From positions 21,390,001 to 21,454,000 of the forward strand of contig NC_135773.1 of the NCBI RefSeq assembly GCF_028453695.1: DNA of 64,000 nucleotides. The letters run 5' to 3'. Below are positions 48,460 to 60,600 of this stretch, piece by piece. This stretch comes from Augochlora pura (Eukaryota; Arthropoda; Insecta; Hymenoptera; Halictidae). The notes beneath the pieces are model-generated. The model was given only the letters and a program-made list of their open reading frames with translations, was not told where the DNA came from and made no database searches. A program made the translations under genes and the position numbers. Position 1 is the stretch's first letter; each line of letters opens with the position of its first letter.

Positions 48460-49324
48460 CAGGATCAAATGCCTTTTGAAAACCCGTATAAATAGAATCG
48501 ACTCGACGACCCTTAAATGCACGATTTAGCATAACATTGATCCAACTTGAAACACTATAAAACTTGATTCAGCCAATTCGTCAACTAGTTACGAATTTAA
48601 ATAGCCGAGCTCTCTGCTCGCTCGCGTGTACGCGCATTGCTCTAGTTGCCTATAAAGAAGCGTTTACCGAATTCGAGAGGCCTGGGAAATGCTTAATTAG
48701 CAAGTTACAAATCGACATGCTCCGTCTAAGCATCCGTCGAGCATGAAACGCGCTCTCGGGTTCGAGCCCGCGGAGGGTAATTCGATGATCATCTGTGTCA
48801 TTAGGAAAAAGGAGAGAGCGGTAACGTCCCCTCGGTAAACGTTCCTTGCGCAACCGGGCTCGCCGCAAATGTCGTCAAAACTGAAGCTGCAATTAAGCCG
48901 AGCAAAGGTGACTCTTATCGGTCTAATTAGCGAGTAACTGCATCATAATCCGTGCTCTACCCCGTTTACCGGGTATCCCCGCGTGGTCGATGCACGTCTA
49001 AGCTGTTCCGATTGCTTGACACAGTCGCGCGCGATTCATCAGCCTCGACGATCGCGAAAGCTTCTCTTCTTGCGACGAACACGTTTCCTCGGCCGATTAT
49101 TACTTCAAATTCGCGAAAGACTTGTAACACTGTAATTCGTCCTCTTCGTCGCGACTCGGTTTTCGTAACGATTAATTCGTTGAATTGCAAAGAGCGCTCG
49201 CCGGGCTATAATTTTCCGACTGCGAGAGTTTTGGTCGGAGATTCCTCCGCCTGCGAGGACGAACAATAAAACTTGCGAATAAAATTAAGATTTCTGGCGT
49301 TCCTCGACGGACACCTTTTACCAT

Positions 49325-49356
49325 ACAGCCTTCTTCTTCTTCTTCTTCTTCTTCTC
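49325..49356. repeat. (CTT)n microsatellite
   Basis: Eight uninterrupted CTT units followed by CTCTTG. Confidence 0.9.
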
Positions 49357-49829
49357 TTGTTATCCGACCACTTTATTCGTTTTCTTTGAATTCCTCTTCA
49401 AGGAGCGCTCGGCCCGATCGGCACGGTAAGGATCGTGCAGGATCGACGCTCGGAGTTGAACGACTTTATTGGCCCTATTAGACAAGCCGAGAGGCTCGGT
49501 GTCCGGCGGTCTCGAACTTTTACTTTCATGCAGAACGATTGAAAACGAGCGCATCCACTCGGCTGACGCAACGCTGGTCATCGATAAACATTTCCCTGTG
49601 CGCATTCCGAAGGATCGTGTCGCTCCACGGGAACGGTACCGTTTTCTGCGTGAAAGCAACACCGCGCGAGAGGTCGTCGTAAATCGTAACGATTCTCCGT
49701 TGGGAGCCGGCGAAAGGATGAGCAGAGGCTACGCAGCATCCAATTACGCGAAATGCACCTACGCGATCCTTTAAACGTTTGTCGACGAACGTCGATGCGT
49801 ACCGCGTTCTAATTGATAAATCAAATAAT

Positions 49830-49985
49830 TACTAATCTAATTATTTTATAAATGTTAAATAGTTAATGATCTAATTATTTAATAGATACTAAATAATTCA
49901 TAACTTAATTGTTTAATAAATACTAAATAATTCATAATTTAATTATTTAATAAGTAGTAAATAATTAAATAATTAGTAAATTCAA
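49830..49985. repeat. Diverged tandem repeat of about 33 bp
   Basis: Units of TAATTATTTAATAAATACTA plus AATAATTCA, about four copies. Confidence 0.75.
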
Positions 49986-51159
49986 AGTTAAGAATTTTCT
50001 GAAGCAGAATGGGTATTCGAGATAAGAAACGGAATTAATTGGTCCAACAATTTACGAGGCTAATCAAAAGCGACGATCAATTTAACAGTAGCTGCTACAT
50101 TGCTTCTCTCGGATTTTCTAATCTAAGCCGCGGACATTTATTAACCCTTTACACTCTAATGTACGATGAGTCTGACAAGGAGACGTCGCACTTGTGGGGT
50201 CGCCAGTTCTATCCAAATCTTCTCTGTCTTGTTTTTTCTTTTTCTCTGGCTTCTTTAGCAATTTTCATTATTTATAAAAATACTTGGCCATTATTAAAAA
50301 TTTTAAAAATTACCATACTATAATTTACAACAGCGTTTATAATCCCTGTCTCTGTTTTTATTCGATAACTTTCCGAAAAATTCAACGCAATAGGAGCAAG
50401 TGCGCTCAATTTCATAAAAATAAAATTAGTGAAATTATTGTATTTATTATGTAAGAATTTTATTATATATCGCGATCGTTTAGCGTCGCGTGAAGATTCG
50501 CAAGCGCCGATGGAAGATTCCGGGGATTCGTTTGTGCAAGAAATGAGTCATTTTTCGATTGGAATAACAAATGTTGGAATTGATCGAACGACGGTGATGT
50601 GAAACTGTATTCGCAGGACTTTAACGTTGCGAATTAATTCTACGTCTGAATAGGACGTGCGAAATGATGAACGCATTGTCGGATATATAGGTCAAGATCT
50701 CCAACAATGAATAAAGATTTAGAAAAGAACCGCTCTGTTCATTATTCAGCCATTACTAAATTCTTATTGAGAAAGGTCGGTGACTAGTCTTTCTCGCGAT
50801 GGTGACGCGACCTCCATGTTGGAACGAGGCCGAAACGAAAATCGACGTTCCCTGACGATGAGAGAAAGTTGTTTTTGTCATTTCGATGTTCCAGATCACA
50901 ATGGCTACGCGGCAGATTCCACGCCGATTACTAAATAATCTATATCCCGTTCGAACTAACGCCGATTTTTATCGCGAACGATCGGAGTAAATCGTGTCGA
51001 AATAAACGGAAATAATTCGTCGTTATTCTTGTCATCAGAAAAATTAGGTTAACTATATATTAGATAATTTATATAATATTTATAATATAGATATATATTA
51101 GATAATATATATATAATATTTGCAATATAGATATACAAGATTTATTTGGCCATACAGGC

Positions 51160-51800
51160 TGCACAAATCTCACACCAGTAATAATCTGAAATAAATTATT
51201 AGTTAATTAGAACATATCAGGGGTGACGGGGCGAAACAAGGAATCTAACACCAGCACAGGAGTGGCAAGCTAACCCGCACACGAGTGAAATTTCAAGAGG
51301 AAATTCAACGCTGAACAACCGAGTCACATCGGAAACCGAAGCAACATTGAAAAACCAAACGAAATCAAACAAACTTAAATTAAAAACCCTAACGACCTAT
51401 AGACGCCTCAGGTATTACTTCGGGGACGCTACCTCCCCGTACTCGCTCACGGGCCCCTCCCATGGACGAGTCCCTGAAGGACCAACTTTCGGAGGAAAAC
51501 CAAGTTCGACAATTTTTGAAGGAAAAATAATTCCCAATACTGATTTGAAGTATTAAAATTACGCATCCATCGATGAACGAAACGACGACATTCCTCAATA
51601 TAAGCCTAATTTGAGAATCATACTATTTATTACAGCCTTATACACTACTTTACGATTTAGAAAAGAATTTGTAATCTGCAGCTATTAGCTCGATACAATT
51701 CTCGACTCAAAACACATTGCAATACGTAAGGTATCCTGAGTCGAGGATGATACCGATTGCCCGGGTCTCACCACGAGGAGGTTGCTGCTTCAGAGACCCA
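51160..51800. other. Block of unlike composition, possible retroelement or satellite fragment
   Basis: GC and purine composition differ from the AT-rich DNA on both sides. CACGGGCCCCTCCCATGGAC and CCCGGGTCTCACCACGAGG stand out. No coding match and no terminal repeats found; origin unknown. Confidence 0.3.
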
Positions 51801-51963
51801 CGAGAGAGTCAGCGCGATTAATTATATTTTCCATGTAGAGAGGAATAGAAAATCAATAGAAAATCATATTTTTTGTGTCATTGATTTATAAAATTTAAAG
51901 TTAAATATCTCAAATGAAACAGGACAGTACATTGTTAACGTTGGTATTAACTTAGTAGAAATC

Positions 51964-52003
51964 TCTATGACGAGCCAGACTCGTCAAAATACAGCAATGG
52001 GTT
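51964..52003. mobile_element. Family B end fragment
   Basis: GACGAGCCAGACTCGTCAA then ATACAGCAATGGGTTAAC; only this end is present. Confidence 0.4.
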
Positions 52004-52194
52004 AACAATGCATATACGTAAGACATTGTACTCGTAATATTGAGAATGCTGCTTGTAAAAGAAGAGCGTGCGACTCACATTTTGATGTGACGTTGGCTCG
52101 GGAAGCAGTAGCAACAGCAAAGGAAGGCAGCAGAAGAAAAAGAAACAGCAACAAGAAGTGCAGATATGAGGCAACTTTTTGGAAAAATGACCAG

Positions 52195-52290
52195 AAGTAA
52201 CCACTTGAATGATCACTGATAACCACTTGAATGACCACTGATAACCACTTGAATGACCATTAATATCCACTTAAATGACCATAACTGATC
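52195..52290. repeat. 22-bp tandem repeat
   Basis: Four copies of ACCACTTGAATGACCACTGAT with small changes. Confidence 0.85.
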
Positions 52291-53209
52291 ACTACGGTGG
52301 TCGCTAGTGAGCACAGGGTGGACCAAAGGTCAGCAGTGATCCATAGAAGTCCAGTGGTTGAAAGCACTTTTCGAGATCATTCGCGACGAGCACATTGCGA
52401 AATACGACTGCCTTCAACGACAAGGACGCGCTGACTAATTGAACAATAACATGCCGCCGAACGTTTACCTGAAAGTAACCGTCAACACTGATTTTCATAT
52501 TGTGTATTATTCAACCGAATTTCTTTCACTAATAAATTTATTATTTCTGCCCTCTCAATAGTTATAACAATACCGTTTGTTAGAAATATGATCAAACATT
52601 CTCTCTTAGCTATTTAACTGATAAATTGAGAGATATTATCAAAATTGCAATTAGTTAAAATACAATAAAAAAGTATGTGTGAACCTCTTTATCTGAACCT
52701 GTAACAAAAACTTAAATAATGCATTCTTTTTTTAGATCTCAGCAACTTATATATGTATACTAAAGATTCCGAGGAATATTTTTTAGTAAACTAGTAAATG
52801 AATAAAAAGTTATTGCGTCTTAAAAGGTATCCGAATAATTAACATTATTTACTGTACAATATAAACCAAAGAAGTCTTTTCAGACAAGATATCGTGTTTA
52901 TGAGAAACAGAGAAATCATGCTCGCTAGTATCGAATATCGAACGAAGTGACTAAGAAGAGTGTATGTTTCAAGTAATGTATTTTGCATCACCGACATTTC
53001 CATATTATTCTGCTTATTTTGTAACATGATATTGTAGCCGTCGACAAAGTGACATAAACCAGGTTGTTACGTTATGATCTTAAAGTGACTTTAAACAGGA
53101 ATATATTATGAAAGGAACCTTGAAAATTGTTACTTAAAATTAAACAGAAATAAGCAGATGTAATTTAAATGTAACAAAAAAATAATTGAAAAATATTTCC
53201 CTATTATTT

Positions 53210-53428
53210 TCAATTTGTGTAAAGTACAAATTTGTACAATCTGCTTGTAATATGGTACTCTATTGTATTGTTAAATGACTCATCCCGTACAATGATAACT
53301 TTTTTAACTCGGTCTGTTTTACCATCGCTAGATAACAAAAACTCTCGCAGGAGGTCTTCGATAGAGTCACGAGATGACGGTTTTACGATTTCGTGGTATT
53401 GTACGATGTATCGATTGTCGATGTTCAT
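53210..53428 (-). CDS. Small unrecognised ORF 2 of a possible dicistronic pair
   Basis: 72 residues from ATG at 53428 to the stop at 53212-53210, starting MNIDNRYIVQYHEIVKPSS and ending KFVLYTN. The ATG follows the ORF 1 stop after one base (TGA-A-ATG) and has G at -3. The alternation of charged and beta-branched residues (KKVIIVRDESFNNTIEYHI) suggests a folded alpha/beta protein. Family unknown. It could be read by termination-reinitiation from the same mRNA. Confidence 0.45.
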   Translation of the reverse strand: MNIDNRYIVQYHEIVKPSSRDSIEDLLREFLLSSDGKTDRVKKVIIVRDESFNNTIEYHITSRLYKFVLYTN

Positions 53429-53429
53429 T

Positions 53430-53660
53430 TCAATATTCCTCCATGAGAGACACAACTTGTCCAAATTTTGAACGGTTCTGAGTCATTTTCATTAACGTAA
53501 TTTTCAAAGACGCAAAATTCTCGTTTATTACCGTCATCGGTTGATACGATACATCTACCAACCGTGCAGGTTTTATGATTTTCTTGTCGAGGTTGACATT
53601 GCACTCGAGACGATTCGATAGTATCGAGGTTTTTTGGCAGGTCGAAAGAAAGATGTCCAT
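53430..53660 (-). CDS. Small unrecognised ORF 1 of a possible dicistronic pair
   Basis: 76 codons from ATG at 53660 to TGA at 53432-53430. The protein starts MDIFLSTCQK and ends VVSLMEEY; the second half looks helical and amphipathic (ASLKITLMKMTQ). It has no signal peptide or membrane segment and I do not recognise the family. It starts 154 bp from the Stam ATG, head to head, so both probably share one promoter. ORF 2 starts one base after its stop. A frameshift within one gene, or an extra intron, would be other explanations. Confidence 0.5.
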   Translation of the reverse strand: MDIFLSTCQKTSILSNRLECNVNLDKKIIKPARLVDVSYQPMTVINENFASLKITLMKMTQNRSKFGQVVSLMEEY

Positions 53661-53813
53661 CGATGGTAGATTAGAATGTTATTAGTCATTCGTTCTCGCG
53701 TTTGTAAGTAAATATCAGCTGGATGTGCAGAGAAAAACAGAACTTGATTCCGTGGCAGCGTGTAACGGACATAATTGCTGGACGTGTTCATTTTGTCGAG
53801 TAGAGCGGGTAAA
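53661..53813. promoter_or_regulatory. Shared bidirectional promoter region
   Basis: Only 153 bp separate the two start codons (minus ORF 1 and plus Stam). Transcription start sites and both 5' leaders must lie here or overlap the opposite gene. No TATA box near either start. Confidence 0.55.
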
Positions 53814-56800
53814 ATGGGACGACTTTTCCCGACATCCTCGTCTTTCGACGCTGACGTCGGTGAGTGGTATACGTCTCCCTAGCCTTAATTCACTTAGAAT
53901 CATCATCCTGCATAACTTAATCTTTCGCCATGGAAATTCATATTTCGTAGCTTATTGGTTCGATATTGGTTATTTCTCATCTAGCATGCTCGTTTTTATG
54001 TCCCAGACGTCAGAATTTCACGTCTGATGGATACATTAAACGGTTGTTGACATTTGACCTCCAATTAAGACACCAGATTTTGTAAATTACTTTATGTACC
54101 GTTTTACATTTCATCAGTCGATTGTATGAATCATACCTATCGAATTATTTGCAACAACGTAGGTTATATAGTAATATTTTACTTGTAATATTTTACCTGT
54201 AAAAAAAAAAAAGAACGTTTCATCATTGTATTTACAAGTATTCTACAGACATTATTAATGTAATAATTATTCTTAGGATCCTTTCCATGAGCAGTTAAAC
54301 AGAATCTGCATTTAATTATGTACATTGTCTAAGTTTATCATATGCATTCGAAACAAACCAACAATTTTATCTATTCGTATTTGTAATGGTTGTCTTATGC
54401 TTCATTATAATCAATAATGAACATTATTGTTACAACAATGGTTCGATTTGTTACAGTTGGAATGAGTTTTATCTTTTACATAATGTAGACTATATTTTAA
54501 AATGATTTCTTCATTAAAGATTATTATTTAAGTTCAAGTATTTGTTGCTTTACATGTTATTCTTTATTAAACCTTTTTGTGCAATAGAAAAAGCAACCAA
54601 TGAAAAGAATACCACTGAAGATTGGGGGAAAATAATGGATATTTGCGACAAAGTAGGAAATTCTCCGCAAAATGCAAAGGATTATCTAAAATCCATTGTT
54701 AAGAGACTAAATTCTCAAGACCCACATATTGTTGTGCAAGCATTAACAGTTAGTATATTTTGCAAATCATAGATAATTTACTTGCCAAACTAATTCGTAT
54801 AAAAACTTTTGTAAACATAAAATTCTAAATTTGTTGTGATATTATTTTTATTTTTTAAACTTTAAATATCCAAAGCGAAATTTTTTTTCTTATGTACCTC
54901 AATTTAATTGTGCTAAAAATTAATTCAATCGTGACAGATGAAAGTTATACTATCTATATTACTGATAGTTTGGCAATGAGCATTTTCATGTCTTCAAACT
55001 GTAATATTTAATTTGTATTTAGTTATTGGATGCATGTGTCAGTAATTGTGGGAAAACGTTTCATCTGGAAATTGCATCAAGAGAATTTGAAACTGAAATG
55101 AGAAAACTCGTTAACCATACCCAACCAAAAATTGCAGAGAGAATAAAAGGGTTATTAAAAAAATGGGCTGAGGGCGATTTTAAATCTGATCCTCAATTGA
55201 ATTTAATACCAAGTTTGTACAACAAACTAAAAAACGAAGGTTACGATTTTACTGTTATTTCAGATACGGTAAGACTTACGGTTTATAAGTTTCTTTTATC
55301 ATAAATAATATATAACTGTATTCAGCCTCCGATTTGAATAGCAATTATTAAGATAGCATTATCTCATATTAATGTTCGTTTGTTTTTCCTGTAATCACGT
55401 GTCGAGCATACAATTATTTTACTGTGCAGCAGCTTTCACTTCCATATAATGTTACACTTTAGTTCATAGATTTGTTTTACAATAGAATATAATTTTAAAG
55501 TGTATATGTAAATCTATTGTAATCTTGTAGCCTAAACGTACAAGCGTACTAAGCAAAGATCCAAATGTAGTAACAAATTCACAGGAAGAAGAAGATATTG
55601 CAAAAGGTATTGTCATATGTTCAAAATCTTTGTTTGTATTTTTTTATAAAAATTTAAAAATTACGTTGTTTCCTTATTGTTTTTAGCTATTGAACTTTCG
55701 CTCAAAGATAGTAAAGCCCATAATCAAGCATCTTCTTCACACAGTTCGCCATCTTCTAAAAAGAGTACCAGTTTGTACCCAAGTGTAAACACAGCACTTA
55801 ATACTTCCAGTAATCCCGAAGGCAGGAAGGTCCGTGCATTGTATGATTTCGAGGCAGCAGAAAATAATGAATTAACATTTTTCGCAGGAGAAATAAGTAT
55901 GAGTTAACAATTTTTTCATAAACTTTTTCACAAGGAAACTGTACTTTAATTATAGTTAAAGAGAACCTAACTATAATGCATGTGTAATAGATTGATAAAA
56001 ATTATCATTATGAATTAAATTTTAGTTAATCTTTTGGATGATTCTGATCCAAATTGGTGGAAAGGCAGTAATTATACAGGAGTAGGACTTTTCCCTTCTA
56101 ATTTCGTTACTGCAGATTTATCTGTCGAACCTGAACAGTTTACAAGTAAGTTTTATCGCATTTTAAATTGTATATACTTGATAATGTAAGACTATAAAAC
56201 AATCTTATGCAATAGAGTTAGAACACGGTAACAAAAAAATGGTTCAGTTTGCTGAAGAAGTAGAAGTGAAGACTTTGAAGAGAGAACCAGAAGTGATTGA
56301 GGTTGAAATAGATGAAGGGAAAATGGATAAACTTCTACATTTGTTACATGAAGCTGATCCTCAGTGTGATAATTCTGATCCGCAAGAAATGTTAGAGTTG
56401 GAAGGTAATTTTCATTTTACCTAATATGATTTATTTTAATAATTTAGAAATGGGTTGTAATCGTTTTTATGTAATACAATAATATTTTGCAGAACAAGTC
56501 ACTGCAATGGGACCTTTAATTGATGCAGCATTAGAGAAAGTTGATAGAAGGCATGCACAGCTAACCCAACTCAGTTCTGATTTGGTGGACGCTCTTAATT
56601 TATATCATACACTGATGAGAGAACCTGCACCACCTACACCATCTAGTTATACACTCCCTAAGATGCCACCACATATGAGTCCTTATCAATTCCAGAATCA
56701 TGGGCCACCACCTCCACATGTACGTATTCTATGCTTGTTACAATTATGTAAAGAACGATTGTCATATTTCAAACAGTATAATCAACAGATATATAATGGA

Positions 56801-57581
56801 GTACCTCCTCCTCATCCGTCTTCTTTTCCTGGGAGTAGTCCGTTAGGACCCTATAGTACTACAATCCCAACAAATGAGTATATGGGACCTACAAGTATGC
56901 CAAACATGACATTACCTCAGCATTTTGGACATGTACATCAGCATCCAGGACATCCTCAGGGTCCGCCTGTACTAGAGCAAAGTAGCCTTCCGTACTCTCA
57001 TCAAGGGTATGTGTTAATTTAAATATTTTATCTGTGGCGACCCGTGCACGTGTACGCCGTCAAGGTGTCGCCGATTGTTTATATGAAGAACACTCGAGAG
57101 ACGCGCCAGTCGCCGCCAGCGATAAGCGACGTCTGGAGTTTGTTGAAACAATCGACACACGACACTCACGAAAAAACGACGACGAACGACCAATAAATTC
57201 CTTCCACGACAAACTCGAGCATTTGATTCAGCCGCGTACCTACATATCAAGCATTCCTTTTTAACAAAAGCCTCTCAATACATTAGATAGATCGACAATT
57301 GTACTATATTAATGTTTTTTCTAGAAACTCATAAGATTTTCATAACTCTAATACAGAAGGAATTTATATTATTAATACATTAATATTAATTTCAATTAGT
57401 AATGCTGTAAAAATAACACGTTAGTTTTATAAAAGTAATTGGATATTTTATAATTTATTGCAGCAGGTACCCACCTCAGACTGGTTCCATGCCGACACCT
57501 TATGGTCCAGCGGGGCCTACAGGACCTTCGGTAAGCCAGCAATCACAGTATGCTCCACCAAATGGGCAGCATATGTTGTAA
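53814..57581 (+). CDS. Stam: Signal transducing adaptor molecule (STAM), complete, 10 exons
   Basis: Subunit of the ESCRT-0 complex with Hrs; binds ubiquitinated receptors on early endosomes and passes them to the sorting pathway. Exons: 53814-53859, 54588-54748, 55023-55268, 55531-55606, 55687-55896, 56026-56145, 56216-56404, 56493-56719, 56777-57006, 57464-57581; all phases agree, giving 540 residues (539 with the other acceptor). Domains: VHS, residues about 5-145 (VEKATNEKNTTEDWG read as GKATNEKN here, DICDKVG, LLDACVSNCGK); UIM, about 170-188 (EEEDIAKAIELSLKDS); SH3, about 222-275 (VRALYDFEAAENNELTFF, DDSDPNWWKG, GLFPSNFV); helical core/Hrs-binding region, about 310-390 (KMDKLLHLLHEADPQ, LEKVDRRHAQL); then a Pro/Gly/Tyr-rich tail. 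The first exon encodes MGRLFPTSSSFDADV, matching the start of STAM proteins, which fixes the start. Confidence 0.96.
57007..57463 (+). other. Last Stam intron with a GC-richer block
   Basis: Donor GTATGT after CAAGG. 57034-57240 is rich in CG dinucleotides (CGACCCGTGCACGTGTACG) unlike the AT-rich introns around it; perhaps an old insertion. Confidence 0.5.
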
Positions 57582-57655
57582 AGGATGCTATATGTTTCAA
57601 ATTCACCCTGTACTCTAACTGAAACTGTACAATATTACCATATTATAATTATTTA

Positions 57656-57661
57656 AATAAA
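57656..57661 (+). terminator. Candidate Stam polyadenylation signal
   Basis: AATAAA 75 bp after the stop codon. A second possible signal (AATAAA at about 58367) would give a longer 3' UTR. Confidence 0.5.
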
Positions 57662-60600
57662 CATACCCGAAGTAGCCAAAGATATTGGGCTTTTGATGGA
57701 AGTTTTGCATTCGAAACTTATCGTGTAAGCATGTTGCATAAACACGTTCGCGATTAAAAAGTACATTAGAGGAAGGCGATTTACTTTGTTAATCACTGAC
57801 GATTGCAACTAGTGCTTTCTTTTTTATAAATTTCTTTCAAATTTACCGACACGTTTATTTGGCCAGTTCTTGGTATTATTACTTTCATTTGTGATTTATT
57901 ATTACACGATATTAATTCCATACATTGTTGTATTTATCCAAATCTAATATTGAAATGAAAATGAATTGTACATCACGATCTTCTACTTATACACACCGAT
58001 ATGTAATGTTAAGTTCGTGGCCAAGCGTCGCGTGACATTTTTACTAATTTATAATCTATTGTGTAAAGTTCGTTGTAGGTTTGTGATAAGTTATATGTAT
58101 ACAACTGCACTATCGTTTACTATGTAATTACAACAGTAGACGGAACTATACGGTAAACGGTGGAGACTGCATCGAAAGCATGACCGTATTTTATAGTTTT
58201 TTACTGTCATTCATTCTCAACAAGTAATTGTAAAAGAGCCTTAAAAATGGATTCAGAATCCCATGGCTTTCAAAGCTGCTCGAGTGAAATATATCATCTA
58301 TAGAAATTGAAAAGCAATCGCAACAAGACATTTCGACCTGGTCTAGTCTGTCCACTGTGTATAATAAATATATTTCCTATTACTTGTTTATTGAACGAAC
58401 TGCGAGGAGCTTTCTATAAATTGTTAACGCATGATATTCGTGTAACTGCGTTCATACCAATGTGGAAGTGGTCCTGTCTGTGTTAAAAAAAAAACAATGC
58501 GATAACAAGGAAAGACAACTACTGTATTCTTTTAAAATTACCTTAATCACTTCGGTGTCGCGTAAAAGCAGTGAAATTTGTACAATGAATGCCCTTAGAT
58601 ATTTAATGGCTACGCCAGTGAATGTAATCACAAAATTTTCGCACAGATAGTGTGCTAAGCGTACAGATTACGATACCGAAAGGCTTAAAGGAAAATTTTT
58701 GTGACGAGAGGAGATGAAACTAGAATAAGACGAATCTTAATAATCCTTTTTAGTGAATCTATCATTTTAATTTACTGATGATGTTTATGTTTTAAAGTAT
58801 GAAGTATAATATTAGTTATAGATAATATAAAAATGTCCTTTATAATTTAGAATTTATCAAATCTCAATACGCGGATATGTTAATTATTCAGTTCGTCACT
58901 TTCATAATTATGTATTGGACGAATAATAATTATATCAAGGAGATTATAGTTATGTATATGTATATATAAATACATATACATGTACAAATATATACATGTA
59001 TATATACATATACAAACATATATATTTATTTATACTAATTTCTTGTATATTACATAGTGTATAGTAGTAAAATGCGTATAATTCCGGAAACAAAATCCGT
59101 GTACTAATTATTATATTAAGTTGTTCCAGAGTAACCGTAACTCCTATTAATTAACTAATTAGACGGTTGACCCTTATACGGGTATATTTTTTGAAATCTT
59201 TTCCTTTTTTCATTTATTTCTTATTTCAACTTCGTTATTCTTAAAATTAATAATTCTTCTCATATACATTACCACTCGAAACTATTGAATGACTTATTCA
59301 ATGAAGAAAGAAGTAGATTTTTTTAAATAAATGTGATATGAATTGATTTAATTGAGACTGTATTTGAAACCGAATGTAATTGAATTGAAACGATAATTTT
59401 ATTTCTTTTTTACGTTCAACTATGAATGCTTTAGTAGTCTACGTATTTTTGAATGATACCATATATAATGTGAAGCAGAGGTTGAAATATAAAATAATTC
59501 GATTGTTTTTAATGATGCGAGAAAATTTATAGAGATTTTACATTTAATTTCAATTCTTTCGACCCAACTCAATAACAAGCTAAATAAATATTTCGATAGC
59601 ACTGAAACTATTCATATCCCAATAAATTCCTCATCAATGTGCCGGGACTATTGTTTTCATTACTTTTTATACTATGATAATCATAAGAAAATAAAAATTA
59701 GTTACTTACATAGAAAATACAATTCCATATTGAAAGATTTAAAGGTAAAAATTTGCAGTATTTTCTAAGGCTTTTAGTCTGTCTTTTTCTTTGAAGGATT
59801 AAAAAAATTTCACTTAAGAAATAGCAATGACTTTAAAGAAAATTGTCCTCAGAATATTATTTATCTTATATCAAAGAAACATTTTATCTCTTGAACCATT
59901 CTCATGTTAATAAAAATAAGGGAGATATTTTATGTTCCACTCTTGACTGACTCACAATGTATGCGTGTTTATAGTATATACGTTACAGATGTGAAATAAA
60001 TTAAAAGTCTTAAAATTTCGAACGAACGCAAATGTCATTTCTACACAACAATGTAATATGCTTCGACGACCGTAGAAATAAATTGCGTGGCTATTATGCA
60101 GAGAGACAGGAGGGCCATGTAAAAATCTTATAAAAACAGCAGTTGGTAAAAGAGTTGAAAGTTAGTTACGGACATAATAATAACAGCAAGTAGGTGAGAA
60201 AGGTGAAATGTTAATCTTTTTGTAATATTGATATTTGTATGTATGCTACTAAAGAGAGGCAGAAGTTCAGAAAGAGAAAAAAGTGTGAGTGGACGTGTAG
60301 AAAAAGAAGACGCGAAGCGTCGGCAAAGGATAGGTCGTACGAAAAATAGATGTAATTTACATTGTATATGTTACGTTGCCATTAAATTCCCATTATTTAC
60401 ATAAATGTTGAAGACATGTTATTACTCTCATATGAATCTTTCTACGATGTTTCTAATAAAGTCAGAAAGTTTTAATTTAAAATAGGATATATATTAGAAG
60501 AAATTAAACTACTTTATTGTTTCCTAGAAGCAAGTAATTGCTGGTGATTGATGAACACTGACAGACAACGTAGATCACGCATTGCGGTTAAATACATTTT

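Larger units (their letters stand above)
33199..53209. other. About 20 kb without a supported gene
   Basis: Either intergenic or, in part, a 5' intron of the chitin-binding gene. It contains the mariner at 45434, several TTAA MITEs, minisatellites and GC-richer, CpG-containing blocks (about 36000-36360, 38000-38400, 41840-42360, 44790-45400, 46400-47080 and 48600-49750). Those blocks have no recognisable protein and no RNA gene I can support. Confidence 0.5.

Noticed and set aside
48750..48780. CGGGTTCGAGCCCG, resembling a tRNA T-arm
   Set aside because: No matching acceptor stem, D-arm or anticodon arm upstream; the seven bases after it do not pair with any 5' strand at the right distance.
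56507..57022. Single 171-codon Stam exon without the 57-nt intron
   Set aside because: The hydrophobic insert does not fit the Pro/Tyr-rich tail and is flanked by good splice sites; kept as a possible retained-intron form only.
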